Assembly: GCA_024138025.1 (NCBI GenBank)
Contig: JAMXBD010001106.1
Span: 1-64,000 of the forward strand
DNA from: Combretum micranthum
Lineage: Eukaryota; Streptophyta; Magnoliopsida; Myrtales; Combretaceae
Direction of reading: 5' to 3'
Length of the DNA stretch: 64,000 bases
Shown: piece by piece, positions 36,839 through 47,058 of the stretch
Layout of the letters: each line of letters opens with the position of its first letter
Numbering within the stretch: position 1 is the first letter of the stretch
The notes under the pieces: model-generated
What the model was told of the DNA's origin: nothing
Database searches by the model: none
Seen by the model: only the letters and a program-made list of their open reading frames with translations
Translations under genes and position numbers: made by a program

Positions 36839-38649
36839 GGTCCTACGCCGTCGGCGTAAATCCAGATAGCCAGCTTACATTCATCTTTACATGAAAATAA
36901 ATTTTACGTAGCTTCTGTTCAGTGCAAGCCGTCTATACGCCACCAGCCTATCCATATAAGCCACCGGTGTTGAGCGATTACACTGCCGGCTTTGAGATAG
37001 TGTTAGTGCTGTTCATCATCTTCCTCGATGATCCGATTCAATTTTGTTAAATTTCCCACGTTAAAAACATGCTTAAACCATTTGTAAGTGTTTATATCGC
37101 TTATACATAGTCATACAACAATTCTTAACACTTCTACACACATATATACTTAGATCTCGATCTTATGGGAACAAAACTAGGGTTTCAGATTTTTATCTCG
37201 TTTGAGTCGATCCGATGAAATTCAAAGCTTGTTTTTGCGTGGATTACGTTCCTAAGATTAACATAAGTCAGTTATAATGCTTAAATTTGAAAGAAAATCA
37301 TTTGAACTTCATCAACTTACCTTTGAACTCGTATTCAAGGGTTTTTCATATTATTTTTCTTTTCATTCGAACTTGGGTGATTTGATCTGTTTGTTCTCTG
37401 TTTTCAGTTCGTTTTGGTTGCTATTTAAGTGTTGATTTGTTCTGAAAAGTTTGAGAGATAATGAAGATTGTTTGTTTCTTCATTATGAGCATTTAACACC
37501 CATATATATAGAAGAAGACGAAGAAGAAAGAAGACTTCGGCTGCGTTTCTCCTCCGAATTTCCTCCAATTCTTCTTCCTCATTTGGCTGCATTTGTCTGT
37601 TATTTTCATGCTAATTAATGTATGGCTTATTTGGCAAGTGAGGATTGGTGTGGGAGTTGATTTTATTGACTTTGTGGGTGCATTATTTGATCAAATCCGG
37701 CTCTCTCTTTACCCGTAGCTTTCCAACCAAAATGCAGCATAATTCCACCGAAAACATATATATATATAATTAGTTAATTATTTAACTTAGTTTTAGGATA
37801 ATTTAACAAGTTATACGGGTACAAATTAGCTAATATTTGGAAGTTTTTGTACAAAAATATGTTTATAGGATTATACAAAACACTTAGATTATCAAATAAT
37901 ACAATTTTTAGTTTTATAGAAACGTAGTTAATTAATGGTATAATTTTATCTCCCGCGATTAAGATTTCTTAAGCTCATTAGGTCAATTTTTGCTTTAGGC
38001 TTCAATAGCTTAAGAAAACTCAAATTAGAACAATAGTGTGATTCGATTATTTATTTGGAGTTTAGATTTTGAGTTATACAACAGTTTATGTTTTCGTTGT
38101 GTATTTATAATCCTAACGGTTCATCCTTAGGTTATCGTTTTTTGTCTATAAGCGTAGATAATTATTTACTTAATATCGCTCCTGATACAGAAGTTAAACT
38201 ATATATATATATATATATATATCTTTAGTTTTGATACACATCATGAAATCTTATTAGTAGCGTTTAATATTAACTAGGAATCTCAAATTTAGGGTTTAAA
38301 TTCAAATCTAAGCTCATTACTACTCGTTATTCTATTCTCGAATCATGACCGAGTTCAAAAATAATCATTTAATTTCTATATTCATATTTTTCTATTTAAA
38401 CCTATTTGTATATCGAGTTTCGGTTTTGAAATTTAGATTTTCTTTTAATCATATCTTGAATTATCAGTTCAAGATACGAAATCTCGTTTTTAGTATCAGT
38501 TAGGGTTAAGGAAATTCTTTATTCGATTTCTAAATCATTTATCTAACCAAATTCTAGGTATTGATATATTCTTAGGCTTTTATTGGAATCTAAATCTATT
38601 ATCTAGTTCATACAATCTATTGTAAGGTCGTATACTAATGTGGAAAATT
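36839..38649 (-). repeat. Element A, 5' LTR, outer part (end truncated)
   Basis: Continues the LTR from the point where B inserted and matches 4519-6305 of the 3' LTR, including the TATA-like run, the CTT repeat and the (TA)n tract near 38199-38222. It breaks off after GTGGAAAATT. The final 12 bases CCGGGGTTTACA, present in the 3' LTR, are missing and C4 sequence follows directly. Confidence 0.9.
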
Positions 38650-39371
38650 AGGTCTTTATTATATGTATCCCTTAGAACTTCCATTTTTCTATAAAAATCA
38701 CCCTTTTGGCATTTGGAAATAAGTGTTTAAATAGTGGTCATTTTCAATTCCGAATTTTGAAAATTTCTTTTGAGATGGTGTTCTTTGTAAAACTCATTTC
38801 GTCTTTCAAAAACCATTTCCTAATCAAACCTACCCCTTAAGGCTTCCATTTCCTTAATAAAAATCTTGTATTGGAGTTGAAAAATGGGTGTTTACATTTC
38901 TAGCTTCCTTTATTACGAATTTAATACTTGTTTTTGAGATTGAAATATAACTTTTGTAAACTTGCCCTTATTTTGAAAATATTTCTTAATAGATCTAAGC
39001 TTTTCTTATCAAAATCACTCATTTATGATATCTATTCCCTAAGCTCTTTATTTTTTTATGTAAAATACACATTTTGAAGTTGAAAAATAGGTTTTTTAAA
39101 TATGGTTCCTTTTTTATCCGAATTTTCAAAAGTTATTTTTCTTGAAACTAAAGTAGATTTGGAGCTTTCTAATACTTTCCTACTATCATCAAGCTATTAC
39201 AAGTTATTTATGAACATAAAACAAAAGTCTAATGCATTTGTGAACTCAAAATAATTAGATCTAGTTTACTATACTAGTCATAAATGCATGAACACTATGA
39301 TGGTTATGTGAATATGAATGGACGATAAATATATGCATAAATCATTAATAACAACTATATAACTTGATAAT
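38650..39371 (-). mobile_element. Family-C LTR copy C4, continuation
   Basis: Resumes the C4 LTR after element A. 39000-39360 matches C2 30100-30460, with the same stretch about Leu/Phe-rich noise ORFs and the ATGAACATAAAACAAA segment. It ends where the LTR of C5 begins in the opposite orientation at 39372. The rest of C4 would lie beyond the right edge of the window. Confidence 0.8.
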
Positions 39372-39996
39372 TGTAAACCCCGGTTTTTCAAGTAGTCAAG
39401 ATAACTTAGAACGGAAACCAAAACCCTAAACCGGAATAACTCAAGTCTAGAGTGAGAACTAGGAACCCTAATTCCGGTTTTTCCTCGGTTTCCAATTAAG
39501 AAACTTTTCTAAGAAAATTTAATTTTTAATATAGTTCTTGATTATATTTCAAACCAAGAAAATATCAGATTTTAAGAAAATTTCAATTCCGGGTCATCTC
39601 GAGACCCATTATAGAAAAACGTGCCCCGAAACTAGAATTTCAAAAATTTACTTATGAGTACTCATTTGAATCGAAATAAAATAAGGATTTCAAAATATAT
39701 ATTTTTCATAATTTTCCGGCTTATGAAAAATACAGTTATAGCTTTTTATTCGTATTTCCTTACTACGGAAATCAAATTGTCTTGTTACAATTCTCACTAT
39801 TCACAAGTACCACCTATACTACCTATTTGCACCTCTATAATTTCAACCTTACCATCACTCAAATCAACCTCTTTTCTAAATACTTTTTGTCCCTTAACTT
39901 TCATACAAATTATGACAAATACATCAAAGTTAAATCAATCAAATAAAGAAAAAATTCAAACTAATTCCCTTCCCCACAAGCCCCAAACCGGCGTGA

Positions 39997-39998
<2 letters not shown>

Positions 39999-40033
<35 letters not shown>
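39999..40033. repeat. 35-base poly-C tract
   Basis: An uninterrupted run of 35 C (poly-G on the other strand) in the promoter-proximal part of the LTR, about 50 bases before the TATA-like box. The same place in C3 (near 58580) reads only CCCTCCCC, so the run has expanded in this copy or is an assembly artefact. Confidence 0.9.
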
Positions 40034-40036
<3 letters not shown>

Positions 40037-40081
40037 AGCTCCATTTGCAATTTTTTTTACTATTTAACCTAATCTCCTTCA

Positions 40082-40088
40082 TATAATA
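40082..40088 (+). promoter_or_regulatory. TATA-like box of C5 LTR
   Basis: TATAATA, followed by TTTTTCTCTCTCTTTCC, in the same position relative to the leader as the TATA boxes of C1 (20834) and C3 (58650). This would start the element transcript. Confidence 0.45.
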
Positions 40089-42076
40089 CTATTTTTCTCT
40101 CTCTTTCCTCATTCTTTCACTTTTCAATTTTTACAAAGTGTAAAAGCTCTCAAATCCTCCCCATTTCCCCTCCTTGCCGTGAGAAATTGTGCCCCCCACT
40201 CACCCACACAACTTTCCATTTCTTCTTTTCATCTTCTATTTCACTTCAAGTAAGTAAACTTTTACTCCTTCCACTCATAGATCTTTGTTATGGCTAAGTG
40301 ATTCTTGGATATTTCCAACCAAAGGACCCCATGAGCTTTTGCTAGGGACAAGGAAATGTCAAAACAAGAATACCGAACCATTACAAAGTAGATCTAACAT
40401 TTAAAGGAGTTTTCATGCCAAAAGCTTTATGTTTATCCATCAAAAAGTATTTTAAACAAAAGATCTTTTATAAAAATATAGTTTTTATGTTTTCAAAACT
40501 CATTTAAGCATTTGAAATAATAGATCTATCATTTTACTACTCATAATCATGTAGGCATTTAAGGTCTCATATTATTTTGTGTTTATGTGCATTAATAGTC
40601 TTTAATGCTTTTGTCTTTAGTAAATAACCTTCTTAGTATATAGATCTATGGGTAGATAAGTTAATAAAGTCAAAAAGGAAAACACTTTTCAAGAAATGAA
40701 CTTGTGTAAATTCGGATGACTTTGGAAACCTAGGTTAAAAACACTTTTATCAACTTCTAAACATATATTTTCAAGAGAAATGAAGCCTATAGGTAATAGA
40801 TAATGTTTGGTAATATTTTTCATGAGTCTAAATGATTTTACTAAAAAAATGTTGGAAACAAGATGAAGTCCAATAGAAGTTTTGAGCTAAAAGTCTGAAA
40901 ACAAATTCGTAATAATGGTAGATGGTTAGAAAACACTATTTTTCCAACTTCAAAAATGGTATTTTCTTAAATAAATGAAGTCCTTAGGGTATAGGTATAA
41001 TAAATACTTAAGTTTTAAGTATAAAATACATTTTTCCTAAAGGAATCAACTTGAAAATGGAATTTTCTAAATTCGGATTTTTGGAACACCCTAGTAAAAG
41101 ACCCACTTAAAAGTTTACAAATGAAGATTTTATTAAAGAAATAAAGGCCTTAGGATATAACTAATATAAGGGTCAAAATTTCTTTAAAAAAAGTGGAGTT
41201 TTCCTAAAGAAAATCCTTGTAATATGTAGGTGTGACCAAGTGTAGTAAACTCACTTGTTAAACAATAGCATGAAATGGTTTTCTAAGAAAAGTTTATTTA
41301 AATTCTTTAAATCTAAAAGTTATAAGAACTTAGGCTCATTAGAGTTCATATCATGACATTCATGATAGGGAAAATCATTACCATTGCATTAGTTTCATTT
41401 TGTACTTAGGAATCTCAAGTGCATTCATGAAAACCACATTTTTGGAATGATATACCGCTGTACAGATCTGATCCCTCAATTCGAGGCTTAGATATTTTCA
41501 AAACTTGATTTAAACTTCATATTTAGAAAGCTCTTCCGAAGTAGATAGAAATCGATATAAAATTTGCGAAATTCCGACTTAAAACGACCAAGTTATGGCC
41601 ATTTTAAAACGGAACTTCGAAAATGACGCGAATTTCGATTTCACTAAGTTTTCTTAGAGTTTTAGTATCCTAAGATGGTAGAATACTTATTAGGGTATTT
41701 CTTATATGAATAGGTGAACCCGTGGACGTTGACTCTTTGCCTCCGGATTATTATTACTAGAAGAAAGGCGAACCAATGGCGGAGTGAGTTTTTCTTCCCG
41801 ATTCATTTATTGTATGTGCTTGTAAAGTAGTGCACTAGAATGTAGGCCAAATGAATGGAATATGAATGATGGGAAATAATGGGAAATTATATGTTGATGA
41901 TGATGTGAGAACTCAAATTAAGAATATCGAAACCGGGTGATAAATTTTGGTTGTGTACTTAGCTATGATGGATTGTTGAAAATTGTTTGATCGCCTAAGT
42001 AAATGGCTTAATCAACTACTTGGACTAATGCTAAATTGACATGTGCATATCATAAGGGGAAGGAGCATTAGCATTT

Positions 42077-42216
42077 GTAGGTTAATCGTGAACCATAAAC
42101 GATATCGAATAATCGTAGGTTAGTCGTGAACCATAAACGACATCGAATAGTCGTAGGTTTTTTTTTTGAACATAAGAATAGTCGTAGGTTAACCGTGAAC
42201 CATAAATGGCATATTG
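42077..42216. repeat. Short tandem repeat (about 38-bp unit) in C5 LTR
   Basis: About four units, each beginning with GTAGGTTA and containing CGTGAACCATAAACGA and ATCGAATAGT. The third unit is degraded by a poly-T run. It is not seen at the corresponding place in C1 or C3, so it appears to be local to this copy. Confidence 0.75.
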
Positions 42217-42823
42217 TTAGCACCGCAGTAGTCGTTAATCTGCTAACCCGGGATGGAGGGCGCAATTCCATCCACATATGATTTCCGGTTGGTCATATGT
42301 ATGTTGAACTCACGTGTTTGATGCATACACTTGCTTGATTAATAACTTGCTTGAATTGTTGTGACATGAATGTTATTGTGGAAGATTACACTCACTAAGC
42401 TAGTTAGCTTACGTCCCTACAGTCCATTCCTTTTGCAGCTATCCCATTTGTGGCTTAGGCGACGTGACCCGGCTGAACAGGTACAGAAGCTAGGAGTTTC
42501 CCCTAGAAGTTGGAATTTATGTATTAGACTTCCATAGGAAACTTCTAAGACTTGGATGACTGTATAAGACCGTTAATTATTCTTTTGCGGGGAATGCCCC
42601 TTAGATTTGTAATATTTATTTATGTTTCATGAATTATATCCTACTGCTAATGCATGCCAAATTAAGCTTTTATCTCCATTTGGACTTGTACTCTATTGTG
42701 TGTAAAGGTACGCCTTACATCTAATAAGGCTCTCGAAAGACTAAGGTGGTAATTCGGGAATCTTATATGGTATGTGGCGGACTGTTACGTTTAGGGTACC
42801 CTATGGGGCGTGACAGTTTAAGT

Positions 42824-42836
42824 TGGTATCAGAGCA
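42824..42836 (+). other. Element C5 primer binding site (tRNA-Met)
   Basis: TGGTATCAGAGCA, eight bases after the LTR end. Same primer as elements A and B. Confidence 0.9.
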
Positions 42837-42942
42837 CTAGGTTATTAAGCATGACAATAGAGTTTAAAACCGAACCTAGAATTAAGTAACTAGGATAAAA
42901 TTGGAGTTAAAGCTAGGCTAATTAATAGTTTTCTTGTTGTAG

Positions 42943-44167
42943 GTTTCTTTGGGTGAAACCCGTGAAAGAGCTAGAAACTTCACAAAAAGCCTGAATGAGA
43001 CTATGGTGGAATATCGGCTAAGATTAAGGGTGTTATGCGAAGACTTTGCATTAGTGCAACGACCTAGAACTATAAAAGAGATGTATAAATTGTGGAAAGA
43101 AGGTCTAAGGTATACAAGATGGATATCAGTTATAGATCAACTAAGATATGATCCGATTAGAAGAAGGAGATGGACCATGATAGGAGACTATATACTTTGG
43201 AAAGAGTAATGGTGGAATATGCTGGCGAACCATGCTAAGAGAAGCTATTTATCTTAAAGAATGAAGGAAACCCCACCCACCCAGATTTTAGGATGTGGCA
43301 TGGTATAGGACCTCTCTATGTGCATGCCCATGATGATCTTGATGACCATAGAGAATGGAATCTTGCGGATATCAGAAATCACATATTATGGCAAGCTAGA
43401 TACCTTGATCTTATACCATTTTTAGGAGGAGCTCCAGCCCCACAAGTAGGAAATGGAGGAGTACATTTGATTAATGCCCCGGTTATGGAAGAAGAAGATG
43501 CAAATGAAGGAAATAATGTGGAAGAGAACAATAATATGGATGATTCTGAAGAGGAAGAGGATCCTGAGGAGGACCCGAATTGGCAGGAAGAGGAAATGCC
43601 TAGATCTCCTACCCCACCAGCCATAGCTCCAGAACAACCCAACCAACTACCAGAACCAGTTGTATGGGATTTTGATAGGGATCTGGACATACCCGATAGT
43701 GGGAGGATAGAACCCGAGTTCGACCCCACCATGTGGAAGGACATATACCCGGTAGGCGAGCGTCCCCCTGAGGTTGATGCCATAGCCCCCGAGCCGGTAG
43801 TTCCAGACCTTGTGGGGAGAATAAATGAAGTTGAGGATATGATGGGTGAATTCAGAGATAGATGGAACAGGATTTGGGAGGAAGCTGGAAGAGAAGTGGA
43901 TAGAGAAATGGGAAATAGGAGTGAATCCAATAATAGAGTTGATAGAGAGGAAACAAATCAAGCAGAGATCAAGAGATGAGAGAAGAAGAAGAAGAACCGG
44001 AGCCCTTAGCCCGACCCGCTAGGAGAAGGAGGTTGACTGTAAGGGCCTATCTAAGTCAGTTCATCCGAAAGGATGATGGAGGATCTTCTAGTCGAGGACG
44101 ACTCCCTAGCCCCACCACCGGACGACTCCGAGTAAGCCATGGAGGAATAGAGTCGAGTATCCCATAG
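42943..44167 (+). pseudogene. Element C5 pre-gag ORF (Gag-like leader protein)
   Basis: Three consecutive sense frames. 42943-43209 encodes SLNETMVEYRLRLRVL, then RTIKEMYKLWKEGLRY. 43293-43979 is a long acidic frame (LYVHAHDDLDDHREW, SEEEEDPEEDP, a stretch of RINEVEDMMGEF, then acidic/basic tail). 43976-44167 is arginine-rich (RPARRRRLTV) and overlaps by ATGA. The first segment aligns with the pre-gag region of A and B. AHD...DH...AR spacing is also shared with B. No ATG starts the first frame. It opens directly after a splice-acceptor-like TTCTTGTTGTAG (to 42942). Antisense ORFs at 43379-43961 are shadows. Role unknown. Confidence 0.6.
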
Positions 44168-44870
44168 AGTCCAATAGTATTTCTTTTGAATATAGGCAAT
44201 GCGGGATGCCAATTTGCCTTAGGATCTCTTTATGGTTTAGTATGTTGTCTTTCCTTTCCTTGTCTTTTTCCTTTCCATGTCCTTAGATGTTGTTAGATAG
44301 ACGTTATCGGCTAGTATCGGAAGATTTGATTTGTGTTGTCTAATTTTGTAAGCTTATTTGAAAAACAACTCTTGTACGGCACATCAAATCAATGAAGTAT
44401 TATGTTGATTCCAAGAATGAAGTTTCACAAACATCATACTTTTGCACTAGTAGTAGACTACATTCATTATACTTAATTGCATAAACATATTCCCATTCAT
44501 ATCATCGCTTGATTCAGAAATCCTTTATTATTATGATTTCTTGATTTGGAATTCCTTCGATTGCTATGATTTCTTTGCTCTAAGAGCCTTTTTGTGAACG
44601 ATTTGGAATTTTAATTTTCTTTGAGTCTTTTGTAAATTCTATAGTTCTTTAAATTATTACTAAAATTTTTGCAAATTCCTTAATTAAAGTTTTATAAACC
44701 GCAAAACTTTGAAGAAGAAATAAAACTTATTTAGACATTATATAACAGTCGAAACCGGAGAACCGAAATAGGGAGCAAGAACCACTCCCAAGCGAGGCTA
44801 GTAGCGCGAACCAGCCAGATCACCCCAAGCTAACCCACCTGAAGCTGCTCAGCTCGATCCCCAAGTAGCA
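44168..44870 (+). other. Non-coding spacer between pre-gag ORF and gag in C5
   Basis: About 700 bases without a supported ORF, T-rich with pyrimidine runs (TTTCCTTTCCTTGTC near 44252). The corresponding interval in A and B is only about 220-230 bases. Part of it (44750-44870) may encode a degraded Gag N-terminus. Confidence 0.5.
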
Positions 44871-45259
44871 ATGATGAATGCAATTGGGAATTTAACAAAC
44901 ATGTTTGCTGCATTCATCCAAAACCAAAATCAAAACCAACCCGAATCCCGAACCAAGTATAGGGATTCGGCACCTCTACCACCACCTCCACCACCCCCCA
45001 TATAGGAGAATGCAAGCGGAGATTCCCTTACCACTGAGGAGCAATCTATAATGCTCGCTATCCACCCCTCCACCTCACCAAAGAGGATACCAAAGGAGTT
45101 CCCTCCCCGATTTTATAAAGAGTAATCGCTACTTTGAAGGGGCATTTGGAAAGCCCGACGAGGCAGAGGATTGGTTAGCTCAAATTGAGCGCTCCTTTGC
45201 AGCTTACGAGACTCCACCACATCTCGATTGGAGTACGGCACCTACATGTTGAGGTATAA
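44871..45259 (+). pseudogene. gag: Element C5 gag, 5' part
   Basis: From ATG 44871 the frame gives MMNAIGNLTNMFAAF, a QNQNQNQ stretch and a polyproline run, then a TAG at 45003-45005. Continuing in shifted frames it encodes GKPDEAEDWLAQIERSFAAYE, the conserved Gag motif also seen in A. It is cut at 45259 by element E and resumes at 63169 in the motif LRYNARVWWESK. TATAA (45255-45259) is duplicated at 63164-63168. Confidence 0.85.
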
Positions 45260-46297
45260 TGATGTGCTGTGATAAGTATTAAATTTTAAAGCATATTTCT
45301 AGCAAGCGCACTAGGTCTTCTATTGTAATATAGCATGAACAAAGTGTCGATCCCACAATGATTTACTAACTACTAGACAATTATCAACTAATACTAATAT
45401 CTAGGCAATTGATCTTTTTTAAAATGATTAAGTTAAACTAACTTATCTAACTAATTATCTATATGAAATGCAATGAGCTTTTAAAGAGAAGGAGATGATG
45501 AACAGTGTGGGAAGGAACAGAATCCACTTTAAACTATTGCTAATCAACTTGAACTCATGTTATAATGATAATTAGATTCATGAACATTCATAAGAAATTG
45601 TCAAGATTTAAAAACAAAGTTTGAAAACCTTTTTAACCACAAAACAATTCAACAACTTCCGTTAAATAAATCATTAGTGGAATCAAAATTACAATTATAA
45701 ATCTCCCGATTCTACAATTGATTAATACTTTATATTAAAATCTCCTAATTCCTTAGTGAGAAATCAACATAAAACATTGCATTAATATTCATGGACAATT
45801 TCTAAACTAGATTAAACTACGCCGCTTTCGCAATTGCAATTTAATCTCAATTTATGAATTCATGTGAATACTAATTTCCCTTCCAAGTTGTTAGAATTCT
45901 TATACACCAAAAAAATGATGAATAATCAGAATTCAATATGAATATTTCATGATTCTAAATATCTTATAACATGGATTCAAAAATCATCTTAGCATGTTTA
46001 AAGCTTCATCAACTTCCTACAAAAAGAATTTAGCTACTCATGAATGATAATTCAACAATCAAATAAGAAATTGCAAATGATTTCATTATGATCAGAATAT
46101 TCAAGTATATGAATTGCATAAAAAGAATAAGATTAGAAATCACCAATTCAAAATACTAAAGCTTCACTTGCAAATCTTGTAAATCTTCAAATCTCTTCAA
46201 AATCTCTTATGAAATGCCTATTCTAAATATTCTAAAGCTACTTGTAGTACTGGATATTTGGTTCTTGGATGATTCTGAATGTGAGGGGAAGACCCCC

Positions 46298-46305
46298 TAT
46301 TTATA
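46298..46305 (-). promoter_or_regulatory. TATA box, 3' LTR of E
   Basis: On the coding strand TATAAATA within CCTATAAATAGGGGG, a textbook plant TATA context. The nearest GCC-box is about 75 bases upstream (46380-46386). Confidence 0.7.
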
Positions 46306-46349
46306 GGAAAAATTTCGTGAAAAAATTTAATGAACTTTGCTGTTTCTCA

Positions 46350-46880
46350 ATGTACGCCGGCCGTTATGGATCCTACGCCGGCGGCTTACAGGCGGCGTAT
46401 CTTCAAATTGTCCTTTGCGCAGGCAGTGCACTGGCAGCCTTCAATATCTGTTACAATGTAGGCCGCTTCAACGCCGGCGGCTTTGAACGTAGATCTAGCC
46501 GGCGTATGTAGTCAGAAATGAAGCGTTGGGCAGATTTATAACGAACGCCGTCCAAGGCCGGCGGCTTTGACACCGGCGTAGGCATTCCAACAGATGTGTT
46601 GCTTCATTTTCCTTCAAGTGTTGGATATCTTCATGTCTCTTCAATTCTTCCATGTACACTGCCTCAAGGCCGGCGGCTTTCATGCCGGCTTATAATGTAA
46701 CTCCTTCAAAGCTGGTGATGTTTCAGTTCTGGGCTGCCGGCCTTCATTTACGCTGGCTTCTTCATCTTCTACGCCGGCAGCTTTGAGGCGGCTTTGAATG
46801 TTGTTTAACTTGTGCTGGGCAAAGCTGGCTGTGCTGCAACGGCCTTGGATTTTACGCCGTCTAAAGCCGGCGGCTTTCAA
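46350..46880 (-). promoter_or_regulatory. GCC-box array in U3 of E (3' LTR copy)
   Basis: Seven exact AGCCGCC motifs on the coding strand, all in the same orientation, at 46380-46386, 46476-46482, 46560-46566, 46672-46678, 46787-46793 and 46869-46875 plus variants between them; the first six listed are exact and ACGCCGGC or GGCGGCGT variants fill the gaps. The array ends with ATGTACGCCGGC (46350-46361). AGCCGCC is the known AP2/ERF target site. The position just upstream of the TATA box suggests an enhancer. ERF binding is inferred from sequence only. Confidence 0.6.
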
Positions 46881-47044
46881 TGATGAATTGCCGGCCTTGA
46901 CTTCAATTTTTCCTCTTTTCAATTCAAATTCACTTGTTTTGATTTCTTTATCCAAATTAGTCCTGAAACATAAAATTTAATCAAAACAAATATCCATTCT
47001 AGCTCAATTGATTATCAAGATTTGTATAAAATATGATCTTATCA

Positions 47045-47058
47045 ATTCCCCCACACTT
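47045..47058 (-). other. Element E polypurine tract
   Basis: The coding strand reads AAGTGTGGGGGAAT against the 3' LTR. The core AAGTGTGGGGG occurs twice more upstream at 48183-48193 and 48220-48230. Confidence 0.75.

Larger units (their letters stand above)
2737..38649 (-). mobile_element. Element A: Tekay/Del-like Ty3/gypsy chromovirus, split by element B
   Basis: Complete plan on the minus strand: 5' LTR (38649 down to 36839, continuing 14417 to 12620), tRNA-Met PBS, pre-gag ORF, gag, PR, RT, RNaseH, IN with chromodomain, PPT, 3' LTR (6317 to 2737). Without element B it is about 13.5 kb. The left edge is TGTCACG preceded by CTATA (2732-2736). The right edge lacks the last 12 bases of the LTR, and no second CTATA follows. 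The chromodomain-like tail after the integrase places it among chromoviruses, and I infer the Tekay/Del clade from the long LTRs. Frameshifts in gag, PR and pol make it defective. Confidence 0.9.
39372..42815 (+). repeat. Element C5, 5' LTR (3,444 bp)
   Basis: Starts TGTAAACCCCGG and ends GGGGCGTGACA, with a PBS eight bases further on. It is shorter than C1 and C3: its start matches an internal position of those LTRs (20142 in C1). It has a 35-base poly-C tract at 39999-40033, a TATA-like TATAATA at 40082, a CT-rich leader, and a small tandem repeat at 42077-42216. The proline-rich ORF at 39654-40067 is a translation of the poly-C and is not a gene. Confidence 0.9.
45260..47044 (-). repeat. 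Element E, 3' LTR (1,785 bp)
   Basis: Matches the 5' LTR at 56566-63163 (about 1,790 bases once C3 and one duplication copy are removed). Contains the GCC-box array (46350-46880) upstream of a TATA box (46298-46305) on the coding strand. Antisense and sense ORFs across the array (46269-46980) result from its GC-rich repeats and are not supported as genes. Confidence 0.93.

Noticed and set aside
39654..40067. 137-codon ORF with a polyproline run
   Set aside because: It translates the poly-C tract within the LTR promoter region; homologous LTRs do not keep the frame.
42077..42216. Considered as a CRISPR-like array
   Set aside because: Units are contiguous with no unique spacers, in plant DNA inside an LTR; it is a plain tandem repeat.
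43379..43961. Antisense ORFs of 183 and 104 codons opposite the pre-gag ORF of C5
   Set aside because: Antisense ORFs are known in some plant elements (Tat lineage), but here the serine-rich translation mirrors the acidic GAA/GAT-rich sense strand, and no counterpart exists in A or B.
46269..46980. Several ORFs across the GCC-box array of E
   Set aside because: GC-rich repeats lack stop codons by chance; the translation is different in every frame, and the 5' LTR copy does not keep the same ORFs.
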